Source: Candidatus Woesearchaeota archaeon
Lineage (GTDB): Archaea; Nanobdellota; Nanobdellia; Woesearchaeales; UBA525
Length of the DNA stretch: 42,675 bases
Assembly: GCA_014874255.1 (NCBI GenBank)
Contig: JACWAN010000096.1
Location: 1 to 42,675 of the forward strand
Reading direction: 5' to 3'
Shown here: piece after piece, positions 1-7,682 of the stretch
How positions within the stretch are numbered: the stretch's first letter is position 1
Layout: every line of letters starts with the position of its first letter
Program-made: the position numbers and the translations under genes
The notes under the pieces: generated by a model
Databases searched by the model: none
Seen by the model: the letters and a program-made list of their open reading frames with translations, nothing else
What the model was told of the DNA's origin: nothing

Positions 1-153
1 CGAGCGGCCAAGTTCATGCGTGAGTATTATGGCATCGTGATGGACTGGACGTGCTGGCGCAAAGCCCTCATGAAGTGGCCGGTGTGGGCGTGGGACGCCT
101 TGCAGCGTGCCAGCGCGGGCGACGAGGCGTGCCTCGTCGCCCCTCCTCGATGA
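1..153 (+). CDS. C-terminal end of unknown protein (partial)
   Basis: The reading frame is open from the first base of the window to a TGA at 151-153 and gives the last 50 residues of a protein whose start lies outside. The visible part is rich in tryptophan and basic residues (W at about 16, 19, 26, 29 and 31) and ends in an Ala/Pro-rich tail. I recognise no family. The stop overlaps the ATG of the next gene (ATGA at 150-153), which supports both frames and suggests translational coupling. Confidence 0.55.
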   Translation, partial: RAAKFMREYYGIVMDWTCWRKALMKWPVWAWDALQRASAGDEACLVAPPR

Positions 154-478
154 AAGCTGTCGAGATACTCCTCGAAGCGTTGCCGACAGCGGTGATGGTC
201 ATCCTCGTCTCGCTCATCCCGGACGACTACTTCCTGACGGGGTCTACTTCCTCATCATCGCCGTCGCGTTCCTCCGACGGCACGAGCGGAACGACTGGAT
301 CTTCCTCGCGTTCGGCTTCGTCGTCATGGCCGTCTTCGAAGCGCCCTTCATCAGCATCGGTGTCGAGACGTTCCAGCGCAACTCGCTCCTCAGCCTCATG
401 CCGCTCTGGCTGCCCTTCTTCGGGGGCTACGCCTTCGTCGCGATGCGGCGCGCCGTCGTCATCCAGGACAGAAAGTGA
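150..478 (+). CDS. Small multi-pass membrane protein with apparent frameshift
   Basis: An ATG at 150 overlaps the preceding stop (ATGA). The first 31 codons encode an amphipathic start and a hydrophobic segment ending in DDYFLTG. The frame then runs into a serine-rich shadow, while the frame one base back continues smoothly with VYFLIIAVAF and two or three more hydrophobic segments to a TGA at 476-478. Joining the frames at the GGGG run 239-242 (one G read twice, or one G missing) gives a coherent protein of about 109 residues with three to four membrane segments. No family is recognised. The sequence around the junction does not look like a canonical slippery heptamer, so an assembly indel or a real inactivating deletion is more likely than programmed frameshifting. 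Confidence 0.5.
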
Positions 479-523
479 ATCGCCCCTCGGCAGTTACTCG
501 CTCTCATCACCGGGTCAGCCGGG

Positions 524-604
524 GAAAAACCTCGTCATCGGGGCTTCGCCCCAACGACTCGGACCTTCTCCCTTCCGGTCGAAGAAACCTCGTCATCGGG
601 GCGT
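524..604. repeat. Short direct repeat with GC hairpin
   Basis: The motif GAARAAACCTCGTCATCGGG occurs at about 524-543 and 583-602, followed by GC in both copies. The first copy runs into a GGGGC-TT-CGCCCC-like hairpin. It lies between the small membrane protein and the cobO 3' end. No function is evident. Confidence 0.45.
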
Positions 605-606
605 AT

Positions 607-632
607 GTTCTTTTTTACTGTTTTCTTTTTTA
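607..632 (+). terminator. T-tract terminator
   Basis: Plus-strand T-rich tracts (TTCTTTTTTACTGTTTTC and a further T run) follow the small membrane protein and precede the convergent cobO stop. Runs of T are the usual intrinsic termination signal in archaea. Confidence 0.4.
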
Positions 633-642
633 GAATCCTCAC

Positions 643-1281
643 TCAGTACTCGACGCCCCTCCGCGCGAGGACGCCCTGTTCGTAGTAGTGCTTCCGCTTC
701 ACCATCTCCGTCACCAGGTCTGCCTTGTCGAGCAGCTCTTTCGGGATCTCGCCGCTCCACGCGCCGCCCGTCAGGACGAGCTCGACGTGGTCCGGCTTCA
801 AGTCAATGAGTTCGAGCGCCTTCTCGAGCGGCAGCATCCCGTACGTCACCGCGTAGACGATCTCGTCGAGGATGACGAGGCCGTAGTCGCCCGATTCGAT
901 GATCTTCTTCGCGTGGCTGTATGCGTCCTCGCAGAACTGCCGCTGTTTCGTGTCGTTGACGAAACAATAGCGGCACGTGCCACACGGCTCGTCGTCGCGT
1001 ACCTGCATCGCCTCAATCTCGAGGAACTGCTCCTTGTCGAACTCGGCTATCTTGAGCTGCTTGTCCTCGCGGATGCAGCCGCGGCCGAATTGCCGTATCT
1101 TGAACCGGCCGTCGAGGAACCGTTCGGCGGCGAGCAGTTCACCCGTATAGCGGCCGCCCTTCATGAACTGGACCATGTAGACGAGGATGTTCTGTCCGAC
1201 GGCGCGGAGCGCCAAGCCTACGGCGGCGGTCGTCTTCCCTTTCCCTTGGCCGATGTAGGCGTGGACCAGCCCTTTCTTCAC
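643..1281 (-). CDS. cobO: ATP:cob(I)alamin adenosyltransferase (CobO/BtuR type)
   Basis: Transfers the 5'-deoxyadenosyl group of ATP to cob(I)alamin to give adenosylcobalamin, the cofactor of class II ribonucleotide reductase. The 212-residue protein opens with a strand and the P-loop GQGKGKTT (residues 11-18) and has the family's LALRAVG helix, the VYMVQFMKGG strand, and the Walker-B-like LVILDEI followed by VTYG. A Cys-containing stretch (CGTCRYC, about residues 100-106) sits in the middle and is not a feature I associate with the core fold; it may bind a metal. The gene lies 27 bp downstream of a class II reductase on the same strand, so the two are almost certainly co-transcribed and linked through the cofactor. 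The length is normal for CobO. Confidence 0.9.
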   Translation of the reverse strand: MKKGLVHAYIGQGKGKTTAAVGLALRAVGQNILVYMVQFMKGGRYTGELLAAERFLDGRFKIRQFGRGCIREDKQLKIAEFDKEQFLEIEAMQVRDDEPCGTCRYCFVNDTKQRQFCEDAYSHAKKIIESGDYGLVILDEIVYAVTYGMLPLEKALELIDLKPDHVELVLTGGAWSGEIPKELLDKADLVTEMVKRKHYYEQGVLARRGVEY

Positions 1282-1308
1282 AGGTATACAGCCTCGTGCG
1301 TAGCCTTC

Positions 1309-3480
1309 TTATCGCGAGAATTCCGCGAGGCTCTTGTTCTCCGAGAGCACTTTCAGCTCCTCGCGGATCGAGCGCCTTTCTCCTTTCTGCTCGTGCGCCT
1401 TGCTGAGCAGCGAGGTGACCGTCAGCACCTGCTCGCTCATCGAGCCGTCGCGGTAGATCGTGCACCCCTTGCACCCGAGCTTCCACGCCAGCAGGAAGAC
1501 GTTCTCCACGTCGAGCAGCGTCGCGTGGTTCGGTAGGTTCACCGTCTTCGAGACCGCGTTGTCGACGTGCGCCTGGACCGCGGCCTGCATCCGGACGTGC
1601 CACTCCGGCGGGATGTCGTGCGTCGTGACGAAGACGCGCTTCACCTCGTCCGGCACCTCTTTCGCAGCGGCCAATCCGAAGTTCGCGATCCGCTCGACGA
1701 GCTCCTCGGTGTAGAGGTCGAGTTCCTGGAGCCGCTCCTTCAGGTGGGGATCGATGTAGTAGAACTCCTCGCCGCCGAGCACCTTCTTGACGTAGCTGAC
1801 GTTGAACAGCGGTTCGATCCCGGAACTCGTCTCCGCGATCATGGACGTGCTGCCCGTCGGGCTGATCGCGAGCCTGGACGCGTTCCGCAGCTTCCGCTCC
1901 TCCGTCTTCTCCTTGCCGGTGAACCGCTTGGATTTGGCACAGTAGACACTCATCTTCCAGTCCGGGAACGGGGTCCGCTCCTTCGCGAGTGATTCGCTCG
2001 CCTCGTCCGCCGCCTCGCGGACCGCTTTCATCACGTCGCCCGCGGTCTTGACGCCCTCCTCGCTGTCGTACGGGATGCGGAGCTGGACGAGCATGTGCGC
2101 CAGCCCCATCACGCCCAGCCCGATCTTGCGGTGGCGCCACGTCACGGTCTGCGCCCGCTTGATAGGATACTGCGTCGCCTCGATCATGTCGTCGAGGAAC
2201 CGGACGCCGAGCGCCACGACTTCTTTGAGTCGCTTCCAGTCCACAACGTGCTCGTCCGTGACGAAGTTCGCGAGGTTGACGCTGCCGATGAACCCCTGCT
2301 CGTACGCGCTGAGCAGGAACTCCGCGCACGAACTGGTAGCTTCGAACGGATGGTCGGGCACGGGATTGGAGCGCTTCATCGCGTCCTTGAACAGCACCCC
2401 AGGATCGCCGTGGTTCCACGCGCTCGCCACGATGAGGTCGAAGACCTGCTTCGCGTTCATCCGCGCAGTTATTTCCTTCGTGGAGGGGTCCTTGAGCGCG
2501 TACTCCTTGTCCGCGATGACGGCGTGCATGAACTCGTCCGAGAGCAGCACGCTCAGGTTGAAGTTCTCCAGGATGCGCTCCTGGGATTTCGCGGTGATGA
2601 AGTCGAGCGCGTCCGGATGCGTGACGTCGAGCACGGCCATGTTGCCTCCCTGGCGTCGGCCGCCCTGCTTGATCGTCTTCGCCGACTCGCTGAACAGCCG
2701 GAGGAAGACGAGCGGCCCGGACGCGACGCCGCCGATGGACTTGACCCGCGCCCCCTTCCGCCTGAGCGAGGAGAAGTTGAACCCCGTTCCGCACCCCACT
2801 TGTTGCATCTTCGCCGCGTCGTACAGCGCGCGGTAGATCGCGGTGAGATCATCGCCGACCGGGATGGCGATGCTGCTCGCCAGCTGCTGGTAACCGGTGC
2901 CCGCGTTCATGAGGCACGGGCTGTTCGGCAGGAAGTCGAGGTCGCGCATCGCGCGCTTGAACCGGTTGCGCCACTGGCGCTGTTCCGCCTCGTCAGCGCC
3001 GAACCTCTTCTCCGCCGCCGCCACCGACTTGGCGACGCGGTCGAACAATTCGTCCGGGGATTCGAACCAGCCGCGCTCCTCGTCGCGCAGCAGGTACCGT
3101 TCGCGGAGGAGCTTGAGCGCGTTGATGCTCAGGTCTGTCGAGACCTGTTTGCCGATGAGCGCGGATTTCGCGTTCCGTTCGGCAGCACGCTGCTCCCGGT
3201 ACAGGATGAAATGCCTGGCGACGCGATGGTGGCCGCTCTCCATGAGCGTCTCTTCGACAAGGTCCTGGACCTCCTCGACGTACGGCAAGCGTTTCCCGCT
3301 CTCCTTCGCGTAGACCCTGAGGAGCTTCTTCTCGACCTTCTCCGCGAGCTCCGCGACGGGGAGATTCTCCTCGGACGCTCCGGCCGCGAGCTCGATGACG
3401 TGCTCGATCTTCTCCCGCTTGTACGGCACGATCCTGCCGTCCCGCTTCTTGATCTTCTCGAGAACGAACTGCTGCGCCAT
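1309..3480 (-). CDS. nrdJ: Class II (adenosylcobalamin-dependent) ribonucleotide reductase, divergent, lacking redox cysteines
   Basis: A 723-residue NrdJ-family protein. An ATP-cone (start to about residue 95, VLEKIKKRDGRIVPY) leads into the ten-stranded barrel (SPCLMNAGT, GTGFNFSSLR, LAISPTGSTS, NLPNHAT, WKLGCKGC). The catalytic thiyl Cys is C385 in SSCAEF, with Glu at +2, but the usual Asn at -2 is Ser. The two cysteines that normally form the substrate-reducing disulfide are absent. The first position (ACFVLPV in relatives) is S203 in LASSIAIPV. The second, 11 residues after the catalytic Cys, is G396 in YEQGFIGS. There is also no C-terminal CxxC tail; the protein ends in SENKSLAEFSR. The ATG at 3480 was chosen over a longer upstream frame because the ATP-cone begins there, a GGGGGT Shine-Dalgarno precedes it and a TATA box lies 42 bp upstream. 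cobO follows in the same operon. A dNTP-synthesis role is inferred from the family; the reductant is unclear. Confidence 0.88.
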   Translation of the reverse strand: MAQQFVLEKIKKRDGRIVPYKREKIEHVIELAAGASEENLPVAELAEKVEKKLLRVYAKESGKRLPYVEEVQDLVEETLMESGHHRVARHFILYREQRAAERNAKSALIGKQVSTDLSINALKLLRERYLLRDEERGWFESPDELFDRVAKSVAAAEKRFGADEAEQRQWRNRFKRAMRDLDFLPNSPCLMNAGTGYQQLASSIAIPVGDDLTAIYRALYDAAKMQQVGCGTGFNFSSLRRKGARVKSIGGVASGPLVFLRLFSESAKTIKQGGRRQGGNMAVLDVTHPDALDFITAKSQERILENFNLSVLLSDEFMHAVIADKEYALKDPSTKEITARMNAKQVFDLIVASAWNHGDPGVLFKDAMKRSNPVPDHPFEATSSCAEFLLSAYEQGFIGSVNLANFVTDEHVVDWKRLKEVVALGVRFLDDMIEATQYPIKRAQTVTWRHRKIGLGVMGLAHMLVQLRIPYDSEEGVKTAGDVMKAVREAADEASESLAKERTPFPDWKMSVYCAKSKRFTGKEKTEERKLRNASRLAISPTGSTSMIAETSSGIEPLFNVSYVKKVLGGEEFYYIDPHLKERLQELDLYTEELVERIANFGLAAAKEVPDEVKRVFVTTHDIPPEWHVRMQAAVQAHVDNAVSKTVNLPNHATLLDVENVFLLAWKLGCKGCTIYRDGSMSEQVLTVTSLLSKAHEQKGERRSIREELKVLSENKSLAEFSR

Positions 3481-3487
3481 GCCCGGA

Positions 3488-3526
3488 CCCCCTTGTCGAG
3501 GGGAAAAAGAGGTCACGTTTAAAAAT
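3488..3526 (-). promoter_or_regulatory. Promoter and SD of the nrdJ-cobO operon
   Basis: On the minus strand a TATA-like ATTTTTAAA (3518-3526) lies about 42 bp upstream of the ATG at 3480, and a GGGGGT Shine-Dalgarno (3488-3493) precedes the start. From here to the ArsR promoter (3531-3660) the plus strand is pyrimidine-rich and holds no gene. I saw no B12-box-like riboswitch sequence. Confidence 0.55.
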
Positions 3527-3664
3527 ATTTGGACGGGCTCCCGCCTGCCCGCCGTTCCCTCTCTCCATCCCCCGCAGCCCTTCCGCTCCACCCCTCCTTT
3601 TCTCCAGCCAGTCTCCATCCTCTCCTTCCCCGCGGCCGTGCGGTCCGCCGCACTGCCTAGCAAG

Positions 3665-3701
3665 TTTTATAAGCAAGCTCATATCAACGATTATTGATAT
3701 G
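3665..3701 (+). promoter_or_regulatory. ArsR promoter and palindromic operator
   Basis: A TATA box TTTTATAAG (3665-3673) is centred 30 bp upstream of the ATG at 3699, implying a leaderless mRNA. A perfect 8-bp inverted repeat, CATATCAA-N6-TTGATATG, spans 3680-3701, from just after the TATA box into the start codon. AT-rich dyads of this kind are typical operators of ArsR/SmtB repressors, and binding here would block transcription initiation of the metal operon. Confidence 0.75.
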
Positions 3702-3983
3702 AATACTTCCGTCGATGCATCGCCGCTCCCGCCCCGCGAGCTCTTCCGCGCGCTCGGCGTCGAGACGAACTATCGGATACTCTCCGAGCTCTTCAAGGCC
3801 GAGCGGTGCGCCTGCGAGCTGCCCGCGCTCGTCGGCAAGACCCAGTCGAACACGTCGATGCACCTCGCCAAGCTCCTCCGGCTCGGCCTCGTCGGCGTGC
3901 GGCGCGACGGGAAGAGGCACGTCTACTCCCTCACGGATGCGCGGGCGCGCAGGACCCTGGCGGCATGCGAGGCGGGACGGTGA
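3699..3983 (+). CDS. ArsR/SmtB-family metalloregulator
   Basis: A 94-residue winged-helix repressor. The HTH covers about residues 20-75 (ILSELFKAERCACELPALVG, then NTSMHLAKLLRLGLV and a basic wing, RRDGKRHVYSL). The pair C37-x-C39 (ERCACELP) sits where ArsR proteins carry ELCVCDL, the arsenite/metal-sensing thiols of helix alpha-3. It heads a plus-strand series of redox, permease and exporter genes, and a palindrome overlaps its own start, so it probably represses itself and the operon until a metal(loid) binds. The start is fixed by the TATA spacing. The end overlaps the upstream extension of the next frame. The effector could be As(III) or another thiophilic ion. Confidence 0.85.
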   Translation: MNTSVDASPLPPRELFRALGVETNYRILSELFKAERCACELPALVGKTQSNTSMHLAKLLRLGLVGVRRDGKRHVYSLTDARARRTLAACEAGR

Positions 3984-3988
3984 AGGCG

Positions 3989-4243
3989 ATGAAGCTCCAG
4001 GTGCTCGGCTCCGGCTGCCCGAGCTGCAAACGGCTCTACGAGATGACGAAACAGGCGGCGGCCGACCTCGGCCTCGACGCGGACGTCGAATACGTGACGG
4101 ACATCCAGCAGATACTGGCGATGGGCCTGATGAGCAGCCCGGTCCTCGCGGTCGACGGCAAGCCGGTCATCGTCGGCTTCGTCCCCGGTAGCGTCGACAA
4201 GGTGAAAGAGCTCCTCAAGGCGATCCCTCCGGTCGGGCGATGA
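3989..4243 (+). CDS. Thioredoxin-like small redox protein
   Basis: An 84-residue thioredoxin-fold protein of the small redox-active disulfide type that often accompanies ArsP-like permeases. It starts beta-LGSGCPSCKRLYE with the active-site pair C10-P-S-C13, followed by a helix and the cis-Pro segment SSPVLAVDGKPVIVG, and ends with a helix (VDKVKELLKAI). The ATG at 3989 has a GGTGA Shine-Dalgarno (3978-3983); a GTG at 3980 overlapping the arsR stop is an alternative. It is inferred to serve thiol chemistry for the permease or for metalloid reduction. The next gene starts 4 bp after its stop. Confidence 0.85.
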   Translation: MKLQVLGSGCPSCKRLYEMTKQAAADLGLDADVEYVTDIQQILAMGLMSSPVLAVDGKPVIVGFVPGSVDKVKELLKAIPPVGR

Positions 4244-4247
4244 GCGC

Positions 4248-5210
4248 ATGGATATCTTCGCCCCGTTCGGATGGTTCGCCACCTGGCTCGCGGCCGCGCT
4301 CGGCATCGTCCCAGGAACCCGTCTGTGGGACGCGGCCACATTCTTCGTCGCCGACACGCTCAAGATCTTCCTCCTGCTCGCGGTCATCATCTTCGCCGTC
4401 TCCTGGCTGCGCACCTACCTGCCGCCCGAGCGCATCCGGAAGCTGCTCGCCCACCAGCACAAGTACGTGGCGAACGTCCTCGCCGCCCTCCTCGGCGTCT
4501 TCACCCCGTTCTGCACGTGCAGCGCCATCCCCCTCTTCCTCGGCTTCGTCGAGGCCGGCGTGCCGCTCGGCGCCACCTTCTCCTTCCTCGTCGCCTCGCC
4601 CATGGTGAACGAGGTGGCGCTCGTCCTCCTCCTCTCCCTCTTCGGCTGGCGGATCGCGCTCCTCTACATCACCACAGGACTGGTCATCGCAGTCCTCTCC
4701 GGCATCCTCATCGGCGCGCTCCGGCTCGAGCACCTCGTCGCCGGCTTCGTCAAGAAGGCCGAGGTCATCGACGCGGCCGCGCTCCCGGAGCTGACGCACA
4801 AGGACCGGCTCGACTACGCGAAGGCGTACACAATCGACATCCTCAAGAAGGTGTGGCTCTACGTCCTCCTCGGCGTCGGCGCCGGCGCGTGGATCCACGG
4901 CTACGTCCCCGTGGATTTCCTCGCCCGGTACGCGGGCGCGGACAAGTGGTATGCGGTGCCGTTCGCGGTCCTGATCGGCATTCCGCTCTACAGCAATGCC
5001 GCCGGTGTCATCCCCCTTGTCTCTGCTCTCACGGAGAAAGGCGTCGCCATGGGGACGACGCTCGCCTTCATGATGGCCGTGACCGCGCTCTCGCTCCCGG
5101 AGTTCATGATCCTGAAGAAGGTGATGAAGACGCGGCTCCTCCTCATTTTCGCCGGCATCGTCGGCGCAGGCATCATCCTCACCGGCTTCCTCTTCAACGC
5201 GATATTGTGA
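4248..5210 (+). CDS. ArsP/DUF318-type metal(loid) permease
   Basis: A 320-residue inner-membrane permease with about eight hydrophobic segments. It carries the family signature FTPFCTCSAIPLFLGF (about residues 84-100) and, in the second half, the related IGIPLYSNAAGVIPLV. Members of this family (ArsP, SO_0444-like) export trivalent organoarsenicals or metal ions and usually sit with ArsR and a small thioredoxin-like protein, exactly as here. The cysteine pair in FCTC is a plausible thiol ligand. The substrate cannot be read from the sequence. A near-identical copy of its last codons occurs at 8475-8505, a sign of a past duplication or rearrangement. Confidence 0.85.
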   Translation: MDIFAPFGWFATWLAAALGIVPGTRLWDAATFFVADTLKIFLLLAVIIFAVSWLRTYLPPERIRKLLAHQHKYVANVLAALLGVFTPFCTCSAIPLFLGFVEAGVPLGATFSFLVASPMVNEVALVLLLSLFGWRIALLYITTGLVIAVLSGILIGALRLEHLVAGFVKKAEVIDAAALPELTHKDRLDYAKAYTIDILKKVWLYVLLGVGAGAWIHGYVPVDFLARYAGADKWYAVPFAVLIGIPLYSNAAGVIPLVSALTEKGVAMGTTLAFMMAVTALSLPEFMILKKVMKTRLLLIFAGIVGAGIILTGFLFNAIL

Positions 5211-5253
5211 ACGAACTGCTGCGACGTCAAAGGCTGAAAATGAGGCGACCATC

Positions 5254-6153
5254 ATGCATGAACATCCAAAGAACAGCAAGAAGGTCGTCGGCGCGATCAT
5301 CTTCAACCTCGCGATCAGCATCACCGCGTACATCGGCGGCGTCGTCTCGGGAAGCCTCGCGCTCATCTCCGAAGCGGGGCATAATCTCACCGACGTGCTC
5401 GCGCTCGGCATAGGGTACGTCGGCGAACGCCTCGGCGAGCGGCCGTCGAACAAGCGGCATTCATTCGGCTACAAGCGTGCGGAGGTGCTCGCCGCCCTCA
5501 TCAACGCAATCGCGCTCATCGTCATCGCCATCCTCGTCATCGTCGAAGCGGTCAATCGCTGGGCAGCACAGGCGCCCGTGGGGCTCACCGCGCTCTTCAT
5601 CTTCGGCGCCGTCGGGCTCATCGGGAACATCGCGTCCATCCTGCTCCTCCACGAAGATGCCGAGAAGACGCTGAACCGCAAGGCGATGTACCTGCACCTG
5701 TTCTACGACGTCCTCTCGTCCGCGGCGGTCATCCTCACCGGGTTTGTCATCTGGCTCACGGGAACGTACTATATCGATCTGGTCGTCAGCATCGGCATCT
5801 CGGGGTTCATGCTCTGGAACAGCATCACGCTCCTCCGCAACGTCATACACCTGATTATGCAGGGAGTTCCCGATGGTGTTGATATGGATGCGATTCGCAA
5901 AGATATCTTGAGCATACCCGCGGTCAATGACGTGCATACACTCCACGTGTGGGGGATAAATTCCGAGGAAAACGTCCTCTCTTGTCATCTCTGTACAAAG
6001 AGCGAAGACACGGATCAGGTCATCAATCAGATTAACGCACTCATGAAAGAGAAACACGACATCATCCACACGACGATACAGGTAGAACGCCGGGCGCTCT
6101 GCAAGAACAGCGATGAGGACTATGGGACGAAGCATGCCGCGCAGCACGGATAG
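5254..6153 (+). CDS. Cation diffusion facilitator (Zn/Cd/Co exporter, CzcD-like)
   Basis: A 299-residue CDF transporter. Six transmembrane helices are followed by a cytoplasmic ferredoxin-like domain (from about residue 210, DILSIPAVNDVHTLHVWGI). The zinc site of helix II is visible as HNLTD (SEAGHNLTDV) and that of helix V as HLFYDVLSS, the HxxxD pattern of Zn2+/Cd2+ CDFs. The N-terminus carries two histidines (MHEHP). It exchanges divalent cations for protons. It lies 43 bp after the permease, and its stop is 3 bp before the next start, so it belongs to the same operon. Confidence 0.92.
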   Translation: MHEHPKNSKKVVGAIIFNLAISITAYIGGVVSGSLALISEAGHNLTDVLALGIGYVGERLGERPSNKRHSFGYKRAEVLAALINAIALIVIAILVIVEAVNRWAAQAPVGLTALFIFGAVGLIGNIASILLLHEDAEKTLNRKAMYLHLFYDVLSSAAVILTGFVIWLTGTYYIDLVVSIGISGFMLWNSITLLRNVIHLIMQGVPDGVDMDAIRKDILSIPAVNDVHTLHVWGINSEENVLSCHLCTKSEDTDQVINQINALMKEKHDIIHTTIQVERRALCKNSDEDYGTKHAAQHG

Positions 6154-6156
6154 GAA

Positions 6157-6993
6157 ATGCCCTGTCTGCATAGAGAACTGCTCGAGATGTACAACATGAT
6201 ATCCATCACCACAATCATCGTTCTCAGCGTCATCGTCGGGGTAATCACCGCCGGGCTCTCGATTCGGTTCGACCGCTTCTTTGTCATGCTCCTGCTGCTC
6301 TTCTTGGCGGGCGTGGCCATAAAAGACGCGGTGAACATCTTCCTCGTCGTCATCCTTCTCGGAGCGCTGACATTCTTGCTGGAGAGGAAGGAGGCCCTGA
6401 GGACGATTCCGCGAGAGGACCGCGTCAAGTTCCTGACGCTCGTGCCCGTCCTCGTCGCGGTCTTCTCCTTTCTCGGCTCCTGGCTCTTCATCGGCGCGTC
6501 AGATGCTGTCTTGATACTGGTCTTCGGCGTCCTGACGGTCCTCTACGGTCTGCGGCTCATAGTCATCCACTTCGGCGAGCACGAGAAGGGGCATACCGCG
6601 GCCAAGCCCGGCATGAGGATGTTCTGCGGGCTTGCCGGGCCGATGCTGAGCGGCTTCTCCGTCGGTTTCATCGGGACCTCCCTGAAGTCGTTGAAGATCC
6701 CCTTCGCGGTCAGGTTCGGCAAGATGAACCTGCCGCAGGTGTACGTGGAGAATGCCATCACCGCCGCGTACGCGTCGCTCTTCGCCATCATCTGGCGCTT
6801 CGTGTTCATCGGGACTGCCCAGATCCGGTCCGTCTTGTACGGCGTGGCCATCTGGGGGATCATTCACGCATTCTTCGACCTCACCGAGAAGACATTTCCT
6901 CGGCGCTGGAAGAAGGCGTTCCAGATAATCATCGGCGTCGTGCTGCTCGCGGCTGCGGTGAAGGTCTTCGCCTTGTTATTGATACCTGGATGA
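6157..6993 (+). CDS. TauE/SafE-like membrane exporter
   Basis: A 278-residue membrane protein with about eight hydrophobic helices. The pattern is that of TauE/SafE (sulfite/anion exporter) proteins: an N-terminal half with VIVGVITAGLSI and a second half with AGPMLSGFSVGFIGTSLKSLKIPFAV. The internal Gly-rich turns are weaker than in the second family member at 7683. The ATG at 6157 follows the CDF stop by 3 bp; an internal ATG at 6187 would give a more typical N-terminus and is equally possible. The role is probably export of a sulfur-containing or other small anion; the substrate is unknown. Confidence 0.65.
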   Translation: MPCLHRELLEMYNMISITTIIVLSVIVGVITAGLSIRFDRFFVMLLLLFLAGVAIKDAVNIFLVVILLGALTFLLERKEALRTIPREDRVKFLTLVPVLVAVFSFLGSWLFIGASDAVLILVFGVLTVLYGLRLIVIHFGEHEKGHTAAKPGMRMFCGLAGPMLSGFSVGFIGTSLKSLKIPFAVRFGKMNLPQVYVENAITAAYASLFAIIWRFVFIGTAQIRSVLYGVAIWGIIHAFFDLTEKTFPRRWKKAFQIIIGVVLLAAAVKVFALLLIPG

Positions 6994-7030
6994 AGATTGA
7001 TGCTTTCGAGAGAACAGGAAGGTGGTACTG

Positions 7031-7660
7031 ATGAGTGATACGAAAAATGCGGAACACACACGAGACAGGCATATCCCTCCAGTGTGGGCGTTCGAGTTCC
7101 ACGGGCACCGATGCCCGTTCATGCCCATCGGCTACCGGATGGGTGTGCTTGCGATGAAGGCTCTCGGCGTCGAACACGAGGCGGACCACGGTTTTTTCGT
7201 CTTTCCGGAGCTCGGCGAGGGGCACCCGCAGACCTGCATGATGGATGGGCTGCAGGCAGCGACAGGCGCCACGTACGGCAAGGTCCTAATCGAGAAGCAG
7301 TTCTACGGGAAGCTCGCAGCGACGTTCTACCATCCGAAACACGGAGCGGTGCGCTATGCGCTCAAGCCGGACTTCGTCGACGAGATGGGGAAACACGAGT
7401 TCTTCAGCTATCGCAAGCGCGGCGTCGAACCATCGCAGATTCCGGCAGCGGTGACCGACGATCTGATCGCGTGGGTCGCGAAGCAACCTGACGAAGCACT
7501 CTTCAAAGTAGAGCCTCGCCCTGACTTCGTTTTCACGCCGACCAAGGGCTCTTTCAACAAGGCGTTATGCAGCGTCTGCGGGGAGTACGTCTTCGAGCGC
7601 TATCTCCGTCAGAAGGACGGGAAGCCCGTCTGCATCCCCTGCTCAGGATACGGGAAATGA
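7031..7660 (+). CDS. FmdE-family protein with C-terminal zinc finger
   Basis: A 209-residue protein of the FmdE (formylmethanofuran dehydrogenase subunit E-like) family. The core starts at about residue 15 with FEFHGHRCPFMPIGYRMG, followed by a metal-site-like region (HGFFVFPELGEGHPQTCMMDGLQ), and ends in a treble-clef-type finger, CSVCGEYVF...KPVCIPC. No other formylmethanofuran dehydrogenase subunit is present, so a methanogenic role is unlikely. FmdE proteins outside methanogens are often found beside metal or molybdate transport genes. Here the gene is flanked by two TauE/SafE-like exporters, which suggests metal or sulfur handling (inference). The ATG at 7031 is preceded by GGTGGT (7021-7026). 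Confidence 0.82.
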   Translation: MSDTKNAEHTRDRHIPPVWAFEFHGHRCPFMPIGYRMGVLAMKALGVEHEADHGFFVFPELGEGHPQTCMMDGLQAATGATYGKVLIEKQFYGKLAATFYHPKHGAVRYALKPDFVDEMGKHEFFSYRKRGVEPSQIPAAVTDDLIAWVAKQPDEALFKVEPRPDFVFTPTKGSFNKALCSVCGEYVFERYLRQKDGKPVCIPCSGYGK

Positions 7661-7682
7661 GCGACGAAGACATGAAACGGAG

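Noticed and set aside
236-246. Programmed -1 frameshift in the small membrane protein gene
   Set aside because: No canonical slippery heptamer or following pseudoknot is evident; an indel is simpler.
2095-3522. Long open frame of 475 codons opposite nrdJ
   Set aside because: Antisense shadow produced by high G+C; Arg/Leu/Asp-rich without motifs, whereas the minus strand encodes a clear reductase.
3481-3698. Cobalamin riboswitch upstream of nrdJ-cobO
   Set aside because: No B12-box-like sequence was found; the stretch is pyrimidine-rich without a plausible fold.
7031-7660. Formylmethanofuran dehydrogenase subunit as sign of methanogenesis
   Set aside because: Only the FmdE-like protein is present, without FmdA/B/C/D; FmdE domains occur widely outside methanogens.
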